Positions 1-8,860 are shown, numbered from the stretch's first letter. The stretch is DNA of 64,000 nt from JABDIP01 sp965250245 (GCA_965250245.1 OZ252296.1:2294001-2358000); one strand, 5' to 3'. Notes: generated by a model not told the origin, from the sequence alone. Program-made: numbers and translations.

Positions 1-810
1 ATGATGGTTCCTTTCGACCTCACAAAGGCGAAGGGAGAAGTGCAGCCTGTTGCGCGGCAATTCGCGGCCCTGACGCAAACCCGGAATTCGGTCCGCCGGA
101 TGGCGATCCCAATCGCGGCATTGTCATGACCCTCCCCAACTGCTCCTACGAATACTAACGAAAAAGTAGAGGAACCGTTAACAGACTAAACCTTTGAGAG
201 GTATATCCGTTAAATCCGTCTTAACTTGCAGCCAAATCCGCGCCAACGACGGGACCCGTCTCCCGTGAGGCCGATGAAAGCCGGGAATTTTCAGGCCGTT
301 GTCTCGGCGGCCGCGTTGGCGTGGCGGGGTTGTCGTCGGTTCCTGGCCACACCTTTTCTTTTCGAAATTCTCGCGTTGGATTAGCGGGCTAAGCGGATAT
401 GCCCGCAATTACATATATCTTGTTAGGAAATTGTTCAGACATCTTGCCAATACACTAACAAATCATCGGGCATCAGGAGTGATGTCACCGGACGGCGAAA
501 TCATCCTTCGCCGATAACGCCAGGGAGGCACAGGCACCCGAATGGGACGCCACGAATTCCGGATCGATAATTGCCCAGCCGGCGTGGAATTGGCTGGAAA
601 GCGGGGGCCGTATCGGCGCCCGTCGCTGGTTTGCCCGATGCATTGGGGCCGCATCCCGGTCCCAGGGATCGCGCCGGTCCGGCCGTCAGGCCGTGCCCGG
701 TCCGCACCGTCCGGCGATTTTCGCCCGGACAATCCTCAAAGAAGCAAAGACCCGCCGGACGGCCCGCGCCGCCCGAGCGGCTGAGCACAATTGGTATTGG
801 GGAACAGGAA
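1..810. other. Left-end stretch with no convincing gene
   Basis: No reading frame here has both a plausible start signal and a protein-like composition. A frame open from base 1 to a TGA at 127-129 could be the last 42 codons of a gene entering from the left, but it also begins with ATG ATG and resembles no family I know. Bases 155-240 and 405-480 are clearly richer in A+T than the surroundings and may hold promoters. The frame open from 571 into the next gene has no protein-like character before the signal peptide beginning at 811. Confidence 0.5.
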
Positions 811-1974
811 ATGGGGAAACAAGCGATGAGATGGACTGTATCCGTATCGGCGGCGGCCGGCGTCCTGCTGGGCGCCAGCGCGGCCGCCGTGGCTCAGGAG
901 GTGCCGGAGATCACCGGCGAGCCGATCATCGACATACCGGACCTTCTGGAATGGCCTTTGGACAACCCTCCGCGCATACCGGATCTGACCGAGCCGACAT
1001 CCAACAGGCTCTGGGATTTCCATGCCAGCATCGACGATTGCGACATGGTGCTGTCGACCGCCGGCAACTACCACATGGCGCTGCGTGACCTTTGGTTCGA
1101 CGTCTACCTGCCATCCTTCCCGGCCGGCGAGGAGCCGCGCAACTGGTACTACACGACCAGCCCGCCGATCTCGGCGGACCAGATCGTCAACAACACGCTG
1201 ACGATCGCCAACCTGACCGCCAACTGCCTGCCGCAGATCGCGGTCGGGCCGGGTCGATTGATGAACACGCTGGAGGGATTGACCTTCGACGATGGCCGCC
1301 CGGTCACCGTGGGCACGCGCATCCCGATCATCCGCAACTTCGGCAACGTGATCCTGGTGCGCAAGGGCAATCCGCGGCGCATCCGGTCGGTCTGGGACCT
1401 GGACCGGGTCCGGTTGGTCACGTCCAACCCGTTCACCGAGCCGGGAAGCTTCGGCAATTATTCCAGCAGCATCTTCAACATCGCCTTCGCCCAGCGTGGC
1501 GAGCGGGCCGCCACCCGGTTGTTCAATCGGATCTTCAACGACAACAACCGGCGCTTCCACCGGCACGACGATGATGACGATGATGATGGCTGGCACGGCT
1601 ACAGCCGGGGCGATGTCGGTCGCTGGTACTGGCGCCGTGGCGCCTGGCTGTCCGGCGCCCGCATCCATCACCGCGAGGTGCCCTGGTCGGTGGCGATCGG
1701 CGATGCCGATGCCGGGCTGATGTTCTATCACCTGGCCCTGTTCGCGAAGAACTCCTTCCCGGACGAGTTCGACATCGTGCCGCTGGGCGGGACGGTGGAG
1801 AACCCGGATCCGGTGGAGGGCAACCGGGTCGCGACCCTGTTCGCCATCCGCATCAACGGTGACTGGACGCCGGAACAGTTCGACGCCCAGGAGCGGCTGA
1901 TCGACTCGTTCCTGTCGCCGGAGTTCACGGCAATCCTGAGCCAGTACGGCCTGCGCAGGCCCGAGGGCTTCTAA
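811..1974 (+). CDS. Secreted substrate-binding-like protein with an aspartate-rich insert
   Basis: A 387-residue protein predicted to be exported. Residues 1-28 form a signal peptide (charged start, hydrophobic Ala/Val/Leu core, AVA before Gln29). ATG 811 is preceded by an AGGA-like site; ATG 826 is an alternative. The body resembles periplasmic type-2 binding proteins of the TAXI/phosphate kind: a domain reading QIAVGPGRLMNTLEG, then LVRKGNPRRIRSVWDL, then a C-terminal half in which DADAGLMFYHLALFAKN precedes a hydrophobic strand-rich end. Seven consecutive Asp residues (253-259) sit in a His/Trp/Arg-rich loop between the lobes, which is odd for this fold and could bind metal. No permease gene adjoins it, so a transport role is not shown. 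Ligand unknown. Confidence 0.72.
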   Translation: MGKQAMRWTVSVSAAAGVLLGASAAAVAQEVPEITGEPIIDIPDLLEWPLDNPPRIPDLTEPTSNRLWDFHASIDDCDMVLSTAGNYHMALRDLWFDVYLPSFPAGEEPRNWYYTTSPPISADQIVNNTLTIANLTANCLPQIAVGPGRLMNTLEGLTFDDGRPVTVGTRIPIIRNFGNVILVRKGNPRRIRSVWDLDRVRLVTSNPFTEPGSFGNYSSSIFNIAFAQRGERAATRLFNRIFNDNNRRFHRHDDDDDDDGWHGYSRGDVGRWYWRRGAWLSGARIHHREVPWSVAIGDADAGLMFYHLALFAKNSFPDEFDIVPLGGTVENPDPVEGNRVATLFAIRINGDWTPEQFDAQERLIDSFLSPEFTAILSQYGLRRPEGF

Positions 1975-1987
1975 AGACGGCCGGCGT

Positions 1988-2018
1988 GGCCCCGGAGGCA
2001 ATCCTTGTCTCCGGGGCC
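1988..2018 (+). terminator. Hairpin after the first binding-protein gene
   Basis: A perfect 10-bp stem (GGCCCCGGAG at 1988-1997 with CTCCGGGGCC at 2009-2018) begins 14 bases after the stop at 1974. There is no clear T tract, so termination is likely but not certain. Confidence 0.5.
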
Positions 2019-2124
2019 CGCCGCGCCGACGGTTTCACACCACACGAATAACAATAGTTTTCTTTCGAATCATCTACCATCGGTGTTAGGTTTCGGCGCC
2101 CTGATTCAAGCCGGAGCCCATCCT

Positions 2125-3105
2125 ATGCCCCTGAAATCCTTGATCGCCGGCCTGTTCCTGGCGGCGTCCTTCTGGTCCTTCGCATACGCCCAGGGCGGCA
2201 GCGCTTTCGCCGAGATCCCGCCGAACAAGGACAGCGATCTGCGGCTGTTCCTGGCGGACGGATCGGTGGTCGGCGGGCCGGACGCCATGGCCCGCATGCA
2301 GGACGAGGCGGACTTGGTCCTGTGGCTGGCGGGCAATCAGTTCTTCGCCATGGCCGACGTCGTGGCGGCGTTCCAGAGCCAGGCGCCGGGAACCGATGTA
2401 GGTGTCGTCACCTTGCCTCCGGGCCTGCTGCTCGCCGCCATCAAGGCCGGCGGATGGACCTATGGCGGGGTCGACTATCCCGGCCTGCCGGACGTCTATG
2501 CCTCCGTCAATCTCGGCCACCTGCAGGTGCTCAAGGGCCTGGGCCTGATGGAGACCCACGCCGTCTACATGCACAACGAGCTGCAGATCATGGTGGCGGC
2601 GGGCAACCCGTTGGGCATCGCCGGCATCGCCGATCTGGGGCGGTCGGAGATCCGCACCTCCATGCCCAACCCGATCAACGAGGGCATCATGAAGTTCTAT
2701 GCCCGCCCGGTGCTGGAGCGGCACGGCCTGTGGGACGCGCTGTCCGGCGGCCAGGAGTGCTTCTCGTGCCAGACGACCGAAACAAACTGGTTCACCGCCG
2801 TGCACCATCGCGAGACCCCGGACCGCATCCTGGCCGGGCTGTCCGACGCCGGGATCGTGTGGAAGACCGAGGTGCTGGCGGCGGTTCGCGACGGCGCGGC
2901 GGTCGAGGGGGTGGAATTGCCGCCGGAGGACAGCCTACGCGCCGAGGTGTCCTATGCCATCGGCGCCTTGACCGGCTCGCGGCGCGCCGAGGCGGCCTCG
3001 CAGTTCCTGGCCTTCCTGGCCACGCCGGAGGGGCAGGCGGCCTACACCGCCTACGGCTTCGTCGGCGCCACGCCGGAGGCGCTGCGCCTGAGGCCGATCC
3101 CGTAA
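2125..3105 (+). CDS. Secreted extracellular solute-binding protein, ModA-like
   Basis: A 326-residue exported protein. The start at 2125 gives a clean signal peptide (MPLKSLIAGLFLAAS..., AYA before Gln23); upstream extensions of the frame are not protein-like. It shows the molybdate/sulfate binding-protein type of fold: a strand-turn near VYASVNLGHLQVLKGL, then NELQIMVAAGNPLGI followed by DLGRSEIRTSMPNP, and a C-terminal segment ending in LAFLATPEGQAAYTAYGF, which is typical of type-2 binding proteins. A CFSC pair at residues 212-215 is not part of the usual fold. It lies 150 bases after another orphan binding protein on the same strand, with a hairpin between them. No transporter membrane subunit adjoins, so it may feed a distant permease or act as a sensor. 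Confidence 0.72.
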   Translation: MPLKSLIAGLFLAASFWSFAYAQGGSAFAEIPPNKDSDLRLFLADGSVVGGPDAMARMQDEADLVLWLAGNQFFAMADVVAAFQSQAPGTDVGVVTLPPGLLLAAIKAGGWTYGGVDYPGLPDVYASVNLGHLQVLKGLGLMETHAVYMHNELQIMVAAGNPLGIAGIADLGRSEIRTSMPNPINEGIMKFYARPVLERHGLWDALSGGQECFSCQTTETNWFTAVHHRETPDRILAGLSDAGIVWKTEVLAAVRDGAAVEGVELPPEDSLRAEVSYAIGALTGSRRAEAASQFLAFLATPEGQAAYTAYGFVGATPEALRLRPIP

Positions 3106-3109
3106 CGGA

Positions 3110-4420
3110 TCAGCTGTCGCAGGCGCCGACCGCCTCGCGGCGGACGCCGGAGACGATCACGCAGAGCGTTCCGGCATCGGCCAGGAAGGCGGAATAGATG
3201 TCGCCGCGGTCGTCGCGCAGCACGTAGAGGTCGCGGTAGCGGTAGAGGCGGCCGGTCCGGCTGCAGATCTCCAGGCCGAACTGGCCGGTGCCGCAGGCCT
3301 CCCAGTGGCGGAAGGTGCCGTCGGCCGCGACCTCGAACCCGAAGCCCTGATTGCCGGCCCGCTCCGCCCGCGGCCAGTCGGTCACCGCCTCCAGCCTGTC
3401 CTCATAGGCCAGGAAGGAATCCATCACCCATCCGCTGGTGTCCTCCTCGCAGCCGCCCGACCCGCCGCAATCGAGCACGGTGACCCGGACCCAGTCGTCG
3501 CGGCGGCCGTTCAGGATCACCGGCAGGCCATGACCGTCGCCGCGCTCCACCACCGAGGCCCGCGGCAGTCGGGAGAGGATTGGCGCGGACAGCGACGGCG
3601 CGGCGCGCAGGTTGAGGGCGCTCGCCGCGACCAGCGCCAGGCTGCGCCGCCGTTCGGCAGCAAGCTGGGCGATCGCCACCGCCGGCCCGTCGTCCACTGT
3701 CTGGACGTGCCCGGGCCGGGCGCAGCCGCCGGCCTCGCCGGTCTCGGCCGGTCCAAGAGGGCAGATCGAGCCGGCCGCGTCGACCACCAGTTGGACGTCC
3801 TGCCCGTCCAGCCAGGCGCCCTGCCGCGACCGGCCGCGGACCAGGTCGCCATGCCGATGCAGGGTGCCGGACAACACGCAGACGCTGCCCAGCGCCAGTT
3901 CCTCATGCGGCTCGCAATGGGGCGCCACGCCGACGGCGGTGCTGCAGCTTCCGGCCGCGCAGGGCAGGCGCCAACGGGTGAAGGCGCCGGACTTCTCGAT
4001 GTCGTAGGCGAACACCGAGCGGGCATCGTATCCGGACACGATGCCCGCCGGCCCGTCTTCCAGCGGCGCGAAGCGGTCGTCATAGGCAAGGTGCGCGTTC
4101 GCCACCCAGCCGGCCTGGTAGCTCAGGCAGTCCGCGTCTGCACAGCGGAAGGTCGCGACATAGCTCCAGTGATCGGCCCGGCCGCCAATGGTCAGCGACG
4201 GTCCGGCCTCCTGCAGCACGGCGACCGGCCAGGCCCGCGGCAGTATGGCGATCGCCTCCGCGTCCAGCGACGGTCCCGACCGAAGGTTCAGGGCGGCTGC
4301 GGACACCAGGGCCCGTGGCGCCCCCCAGGTCTGGTCCTGCGGGACCGTATCGGCAAGGGCCGGCGCGCAGGACAGTCCGAGCGCAAGCGCGACAGATGCG
4401 GCCATCGGCTTAACAGTCAT
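3110..4420 (-). CDS. Secreted protein with two bacterial SH3 domains
   Basis: A 436-residue exported protein. ATG at 4420 gives a signal peptide (MTVKPMAASVALALGL..., ending ALA before Asp24); the frame stays open to 4492 but that extension is not signal-like. Two SH3-type repeats are visible: residues about 36-115 (LVSAAALNLRSGPSLDAEAIAILPR ... GWVANAHLAYDDRF) and about 265-345 (LVAASALNLRAAPSLSAPILSRLPR ... GWVMDSFLAYEDRL). Each is followed by a Cys-containing segment (RLPCAAGSCST; EACGTGQFGLEICS) that probably forms disulfides in the periplasm. Such domains usually bind peptidoglycan or peptides. It converges with the preceding gene, four bases apart. No enzymatic domain is visible. Confidence 0.7.
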   Translation of the reverse strand: MTVKPMAASVALALGLSCAPALADTVPQDQTWGAPRALVSAAALNLRSGPSLDAEAIAILPRAWPVAVLQEAGPSLTIGGRADHWSYVATFRCADADCLSYQAGWVANAHLAYDDRFAPLEDGPAGIVSGYDARSVFAYDIEKSGAFTRWRLPCAAGSCSTAVGVAPHCEPHEELALGSVCVLSGTLHRHGDLVRGRSRQGAWLDGQDVQLVVDAAGSICPLGPAETGEAGGCARPGHVQTVDDGPAVAIAQLAAERRRSLALVAASALNLRAAPSLSAPILSRLPRASVVERGDGHGLPVILNGRRDDWVRVTVLDCGGSGGCEEDTSGWVMDSFLAYEDRLEAVTDWPRAERAGNQGFGFEVAADGTFRHWEACGTGQFGLEICSRTGRLYRYRDLYVLRDDRGDIYSAFLADAGTLCVIVSGVRREAVGACDS

Positions 4421-4779
4421 CGACGTGACCCCCAGTTCATGCCAGTCGCCGGAACCCCATGTTCCGGCGGCCTGCCGATGCGGGCTTCGCATCGCCAGCG
4501 TGCGTTAACGATCGGCCCGCATCTGGCGCGCCGATCTCCCCGAGATGGCCACGGATGGTATTCGACCCGTGTTTTTCTAGAACGGTTGAGAAACCGGTTT
4601 ATTCCCTGGAATTCAGTAGGTTGGGTATCGCGGTTTTCCGTGTCCGATGGCGCCGATCTGGGTGTGCGATGTCTATAAATGATCTTCAGTCGGCATTAAG
4701 AGGTCACCGCTACTCTGCGCTGCACAACGGACATGGAGTCAGCGCCCGGCTTTGCACGCGGCGAGAAATGGAGGCGAAA
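4421..4779. other. Intergenic region, no gene seen
   Basis: This spacer separates the divergent SH3 protein and the 66-residue protein. It holds an A+T-richer stretch at about 4565-4700 that probably carries promoters for both directions, but I could not fix -10/-35 elements. A plus-strand frame remains open through it into the next gene; its composition is not protein-like. Confidence 0.45.
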
Positions 4780-4980
4780 ATGTCGGTATCGGTTGGTGAC
4801 GTGGTGCGGTTTGCCGATGGTGGGGCCAAGGGCGATCTGGGCCGCGTCTGCAAGGACAACGGCATCACGGTCAACGTGAACTTCCGCGCCGGCGGGTGCC
4901 TGCGCGTCGCCAAGGCGGCGCTGGAGACGACGGACGGCGCCGCGCCGGAATGCGACAAGAACTGCGCCAACGCGGCGTGA
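4780..4980 (+). CDS. Small uncharacterised protein, 66 residues
   Basis: I do not recognise this family. Start chosen at 4780 because a strong GGAGG (4770-4774) lies six bases upstream; ATG 4768 would place the site inside the gene. Residues 1-50 read like one small beta-barrel (SVGDVVRFADGGAKGDLGRV, then a strand-rich segment and a Cys-Leu-Arg-Val strand), reminiscent of KOW/SH3-like folds that measure gene or ribosome contacts, but the match is only impressionistic. Four Cys are present: one at 23, one in GGCLRV, and a C-terminal CDKNC pair, so redox or metal binding is possible. A terminator-like hairpin follows directly. Confidence 0.6.
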   Translation: MSVSVGDVVRFADGGAKGDLGRVCKDNGITVNVNFRAGGCLRVAKAALETTDGAAPECDKNCANAA

Positions 4981-4983
4981 CGC

Positions 4984-5016
4984 CCTGCCGGCGGGACGGT
5001 TCCCGTCTCCGGCAGG
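4984..5016 (+). terminator. Terminator-like hairpin after the small protein
   Basis: CCTGCCGG (4984-4991) pairs with CCGGCAGG (5009-5016), and inside it CGGGA (4992-4996) pairs with TCCCG (5001-5005). It starts four bases after the stop codon. The following T tract is poor. Confidence 0.5.
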
Positions 5017-5248
5017 TTGGTGGGGTCGGGTTCCAACCGGCCTCGATTTTTTCCTGACATAGCAACCGTTCGGACGCCGTCGCTGAGCGCGGTCGGCGCC
5101 CCGCGGCCTTCCACGACCAGTCCCGTTCCTGCCTGATGGGACCGCGTCGCCGGTGCCCCGGTGGACGCTGCGCGCGGCCGATGCCAAGATCGCAGCAAGA
5201 CGGGCCCGCGCGCGCACGTGGCCCGGAAAAAGGGTTGGGAGGCTGATC

Positions 5249-6763
5249 GTGGCGGGACCGTATCTGCTCGGTGTCGATGGCGGCACCGAGGGCCTGAGGG
5301 CGGGCATCTTCGATCTTGATGGAACGCCGATCGGCTTTGCCGCCACTCCCTATGAGACGCGCTTTCCCAATCCCGGCTGGGCCGAGCAGGATCCGCGCGA
5401 CTGGTGGCGGGCACTGGGGCGGTCGGTCCGCCAGGTGGTGTCCGAGGCCGGGGTCGCGCCGTCTGATATCGCCGCCATCGGCCTCGACACCACCTGCTGC
5501 AGCGTCGTGGCGCTGGACGGCAAGGGCGATCCGGTCCGACCGGCGCTGATCTGGATGGACATGCGGTCGGGCGCCGTCACCGAACGGGTCGCCCGCTGCG
5601 GCGACCCGGCCCTGAAGGTCAACGCGGCCGGGGCGGGGCCGGTCTCTGCGGAGTGGATGGTGCCCAAGGCGCTGTGGCTGAAGGAATTCGAGCCGGACAG
5701 CTTCGACGGCGCCGCCCATATCTGCGAGTTCCAGGACTATCTCAACTTCCACCTCACCGGCCGCATGGTCGCCAGCATCAACAACGCCTCGGTGCGCTGG
5801 CACTACGGGGCGCGCGACGGCGGCTATGCGCAGGGCCTGCTGGGCCGGCTCGGGCTGGAGGCGCTGATGGAGAAATGGCCGGCGGAGGTGTTGCCGCTGG
5901 GCGCGGTGATCGGCGGCCTGACGCCGGCGGCGGCGGACCATCTCGGCCTGCCGGCCGGCCTGCCGGTGGCGCAGGGCGGGGCCGACGCCTTCATCGGCAT
6001 GATCGGCCTCGGGGTTGTGCGGCCGGGCCGGCTCGCCTTCATCACCGGTTCCTCGCACCTGCAGCTCGGGCTCAGCGATGCCGAATTCCATGGCAAGGGC
6101 ATCTGGGGCACCTATGCCGATGCGGTCATCCCGGGCCTGCACGTGGTCGAAGGCGGGCAGACCTCGACCGGCTCGATCATCAACTGGTTCAAGGGCCTGC
6201 TCGACAAGGACGTCAGCTACGAGGCCCTCAACGCCGACGCGGCCATACTGCCGCCGGGCTCGGAAGGGCTGGTGGTGCTGGACCATTTCCAGGGCAACCG
6301 CACGCCGCACACGGATCCCAATTCGCGTGGGGTGATCTCGGGCCTGACGCTGAAGCACGGGCCGGCGCACATCTTCCGCGCCATCATCGAGGGCATCTGC
6401 TTCGGCAGCGAGCTGATCCTGGAGACCATGCGCGCCACCGGCTTCGAGCCGCGCGACGTGGTGGTCGCCGGCGGCGCGACCCGGTCGGATCTGTGGCTGC
6501 AGCTGCACGCCGACATCTCCGGCCTGCCGCTCAGCCTCACCAAGGTGGCCGACGCGCCGGCCCTGGGCTCGGCGATCCTGGCGGCGGTGGGGGCGGGCCT
6601 CTACGACGACATTCCCACCGCGTCCGACGCCATGGTGCAGGTGGCCCGGACCATCGAGCCGGACCCGGCCCGACACCAGGACTACCGGCCGATCTACCAG
6701 ACCTACAAGGACACCTATCCGGCACTGGCCGACCTGCTGCACCGGCAGGCCGGGGCGGCATGA
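5249..6763 (+). CDS. FGGY-family carbohydrate kinase
   Basis: A 504-residue cytoplasmic sugar kinase that would phosphorylate a ketose or polyol with ATP. GTG at 5249 is chosen because GGGAGG lies six bases upstream; the longer frame from 5153 is not conserved-looking. The N-terminal lobe starts with the ATP-phosphate motif LGVDGGTEG and carries DTTCCSVVALD and IWMDMRS; the C-terminal lobe has ISGLTLKHGPAHIFRAIIEG, then VVVAGGATRSDLWLQLHADISG and the closing APALGSAILAAVGAG, all FGGY hallmarks. Length is normal. The CEFQDYLNFHLTG segment resembles the ribulokinase/ribitol-kinase branch rather than glycerol kinase, but the exact sugar cannot be told. It stands apart from the other kinases; the nearest sugar genes are fucU and rbsK 1.6 kb downstream. 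Confidence 0.87.
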   Translation: MAGPYLLGVDGGTEGLRAGIFDLDGTPIGFAATPYETRFPNPGWAEQDPRDWWRALGRSVRQVVSEAGVAPSDIAAIGLDTTCCSVVALDGKGDPVRPALIWMDMRSGAVTERVARCGDPALKVNAAGAGPVSAEWMVPKALWLKEFEPDSFDGAAHICEFQDYLNFHLTGRMVASINNASVRWHYGARDGGYAQGLLGRLGLEALMEKWPAEVLPLGAVIGGLTPAAADHLGLPAGLPVAQGGADAFIGMIGLGVVRPGRLAFITGSSHLQLGLSDAEFHGKGIWGTYADAVIPGLHVVEGGQTSTGSIINWFKGLLDKDVSYEALNADAAILPPGSEGLVVLDHFQGNRTPHTDPNSRGVISGLTLKHGPAHIFRAIIEGICFGSELILETMRATGFEPRDVVVAGGATRSDLWLQLHADISGLPLSLTKVADAPALGSAILAAVGAGLYDDIPTASDAMVQVARTIEPDPARHQDYRPIYQTYKDTYPALADLLHRQAGAA

Positions 6764-6835
6764 GCATGGCTGAAACCGTCACGGCGCGGCGGCCGGGCTG
6801 ATCCGGTCGGTGGCCACATCTCCGGAGGCGATGCC

Positions 6836-7408
6836 GTGAATACCCCCGCTCACGTCATCATCAACATGGCGGTGCTGGGCCGCAAACAGAGCCTGCGGCC
6901 GCAGATCGCCATTCTCGTCGGCGCCCTGCTGCCGGACGCGGCGATGTTCGTCTTCTACTTCGTCGAGAAGGTGGTGCTGGGAACGCCGGAAAGCGTCATC
7001 TGGTCGGAGCGCTACTACGATCCGGTCTGGCAGAACGTCTTCGACGTGCCCAACTCGATCCCGCTGATCCTGGTCGGGCTGGCGGTCGCGTGGCGGCTGG
7101 GGTCGCTGCCGGGCAAGCTGCTGTTCGCCAGCATGCTGCTGCATGTCGCCGGCGACCTGCCGTTCCACAACGACGACGGACACCGGCACTTCTTCCCGTT
7201 CTCCGACTGGCGGTTCGAAAGCCCGGTCTCCTACTGGGACCGGGACCACTATGGCGGCATCTTCGCCTGGTTCGAGGCGGCTGCCGTCTTTGCCGGATGC
7301 CTGGTGCTGGTCTGGAGGGGGAGCCCGATGCCGACGCGGGTCCTGGCCGGCATAGTCGGCGGGGTCTATCTCGCCTTCGGGGTCTACGCGGCCACCGTCT
7401 GGGGGTGA
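6836..7408 (+). CDS. Polytopic membrane protein, YdjM/metal-dependent hydrolase-like
   Basis: A 190-residue inner-membrane protein. The GTG start at 6836 has GGAGG upstream. Four hydrophobic segments are visible at about residues 22-42, 66-84, 98-108 and 138-188. Polar motifs sit at membrane edges: NTPAHVIIN at the start, LLPDAAMF, then LHVAGDLPFHNDDGHRHFFPFSDWRF. The pattern of His/Asp at the N terminus plus HxxxDxPxH and DGHRHFxPxSxWRF is typical of the membrane-bound YdjM/YfhO-like family often labelled metal-dependent hydrolases; the reaction is unknown. It is separated from the kinase by 72 bases and could be cotranscribed with it. Confidence 0.7.
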   Translation: MNTPAHVIINMAVLGRKQSLRPQIAILVGALLPDAAMFVFYFVEKVVLGTPESVIWSERYYDPVWQNVFDVPNSIPLILVGLAVAWRLGSLPGKLLFASMLLHVAGDLPFHNDDGHRHFFPFSDWRFESPVSYWDRDHYGGIFAWFEAAAVFAGCLVLVWRGSPMPTRVLAGIVGGVYLAFGVYAATVWG

Positions 7409-7493
7409 CCCGGGCGCCCGGCTCCCAGCTGCCGGCCCTACTTGGGCCGCCCGGACGTCTGTCCGTCAGGCTGGGAAGCCGTCGCGATGGGCG

Positions 7494-8105
7494 TCAGCCG
7501 CCGAACTTCTGGATCAGGGATTCGACCTCTTCCAGAACCTGGATCTGGACCAGGTTGATCTTCGGATAGGTTCCCGACAGGTCCTTGAGGAACGACTCCG
7601 CCTTGCCGGACTTGAAGTCGAACTCGCCGAAGTTCGGGTCGAAGTAGGTCAGATTGGTCTTTCCGAAATACATGCCCATGGAATGGCCGCCATCCGAATT
7701 GCCCTTCGCGTCGACGAAGAAGAACCCGACTTCGGTGTATTTGCCCTGGTAGTCGGGGTCGCTGCCGACTTCGTTGGCGAAGGCCGCAAACTTGGCGTAG
7801 TCGAATTTCACCACGCTCTTCATGCCCAGGAACTTCATCGGCGCGTTCTCGACCGCCCCGGTCGAAGAGCCCTGGCCGAGCATCTCGTCATACATGCGCT
7901 GCCGGGCGCCGGCGGACTTGATCTTGCCGCGCAGCGCCGCCATGCGGCTGCTGGCGGTGCCGGTCGGCTGTTTCATGTGGTTCTTGGTCCACTGCAGCAC
8001 CAGGCTGAAGCACACCCCCTGCCGCAGCGGGGAACCGATGGGGTAGGTGTTGTTGAGCAGCGCGCCCTGTTCGAACGTCGCCGTCTTGTACGTATCAATC
8101 GCCAT
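7494..8105 (-). CDS. YopT-type cysteine protease (peptidase family C58) homologue
   Basis: A 203-residue protein that looks like a complete YopT/AvrPphB-type papain-fold protease. Start chosen at 8105 because GAGGACA precedes it; ATG 8138 lacks a site. The three catalytic regions appear in order: Cys in RQGVCFSLVLQW (about residue 29), His in GGHSMGMYFG (about 140) and Asp in YFDPNFGEFDF (about 153). Spacing and the DPNxGEF motif match C58 enzymes, which are best known as type III effectors that cleave Rho GTPases or plant kinases. There is no signal peptide, no chaperone gene and no secretion genes in the window. It is a single gene with its own promoter region. It may be an effector, or a housekeeping or toxin relative. 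Confidence 0.75.
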   Translation of the reverse strand: MAIDTYKTATFEQGALLNNTYPIGSPLRQGVCFSLVLQWTKNHMKQPTGTASSRMAALRGKIKSAGARQRMYDEMLGQGSSTGAVENAPMKFLGMKSVVKFDYAKFAAFANEVGSDPDYQGKYTEVGFFFVDAKGNSDGGHSMGMYFGKTNLTYFDPNFGEFDFKSGKAESFLKDLSGTYPKINLVQIQVLEEVESLIQKFGG

Positions 8106-8387
8106 GCCTGTCCTCGTCTCTCTGGGGTTGGTGTCCATGTCCGTCGCCGGGCCTCACCCGCTGACCTGACGCGGAGTGAGGTACCAGATAGCGAATACGC
8201 AAAATGTGACGGTTGATACAGGGCGCCGGAATTTCTTGGCGCGGTGATCACCGGCTGCCCGCGACAGGATGCAAGCACGGTTGACGCCGAGCGCGGAGAG
8301 CCGCTCAGATAGGCCATCCGGCGATGGGGATCATGGCCCCGCGCCGCGTTCCGTCGACGCCACGAGGCCCTTGGGAGGACCGCATCC

Positions 8388-8849
8388 ATGCTGAAGAACA
8401 TCGATCCGCTGCTGACGCCGGATCTGCTCTACATCCTGCGCGCCATGGGGCATGGTGACGATCTGGTGCTGGTGGATTGCAACTTCCCGGCGGATTCGGT
8501 GGCGCAGCATACGGTCAGCGAGGAGCTGGTGCGGCTGGATGGGGTCGATGTGGTGCAGGCCGCCCGGGCCATCCTTTCGGTCTATCCGCTGGACACCTTC
8601 GTCGACACGCCGGTGCACCGGATGCAGGTGGTCGGCGAGCCGGACACGGTGCCGGAGGTGCAGCAACAGGTGCAGGCGGTGATCGACGAGGCGGCCGGGC
8701 GCGACTGGCCGATGGGCAGCATCGAGCGCATGGCGTTCTACGAGCATGCCCGGGATTCCTACGCCGTGGTCGCCACCGGCGAGCGCCGCGGCTATGGCTG
8801 CTTCATCCTGAAGAAGGGGATCATCCTGCCCGACGGCTCGGCCGGGTGA
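8388..8849 (+). CDS. fucU: FucU/RbsD-family sugar mutarotase
   Basis: A 153-residue cytoplasmic enzyme that would interconvert sugar anomers (L-fucose, or pyran/furan forms of ribose). It starts MLKNIDPLLTPDLLYILRAMGHGDDLVLVDCNFPAD, split here by family landmarks: LLTPDLL, the MGHGDD catalytic His, and NFPAD. The length is close to FucU (about 140-150) and longer than most RbsD. A GGGAGG site precedes ATG 8388. The gene lies 11 bases before a ribokinase, as rbsD often does, so the pair probably prepares one sugar for phosphorylation. FucU versus RbsD cannot be settled from sequence reading alone; the N terminus favours FucU. Confidence 0.85.
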   Translation: MLKNIDPLLTPDLLYILRAMGHGDDLVLVDCNFPADSVAQHTVSEELVRLDGVDVVQAARAILSVYPLDTFVDTPVHRMQVVGEPDTVPEVQQQVQAVIDEAAGRDWPMGSIERMAFYEHARDSYAVVATGERRGYGCFILKKGIILPDGSAG

Positions 8850-8860
8850 GGGAGGGCGCC

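Noticed and set aside
4459..4779. N-terminal extension of the 66-residue protein
   Set aside because: GGAGG six bases before 4780 and non-protein-like composition of the upstream codons.
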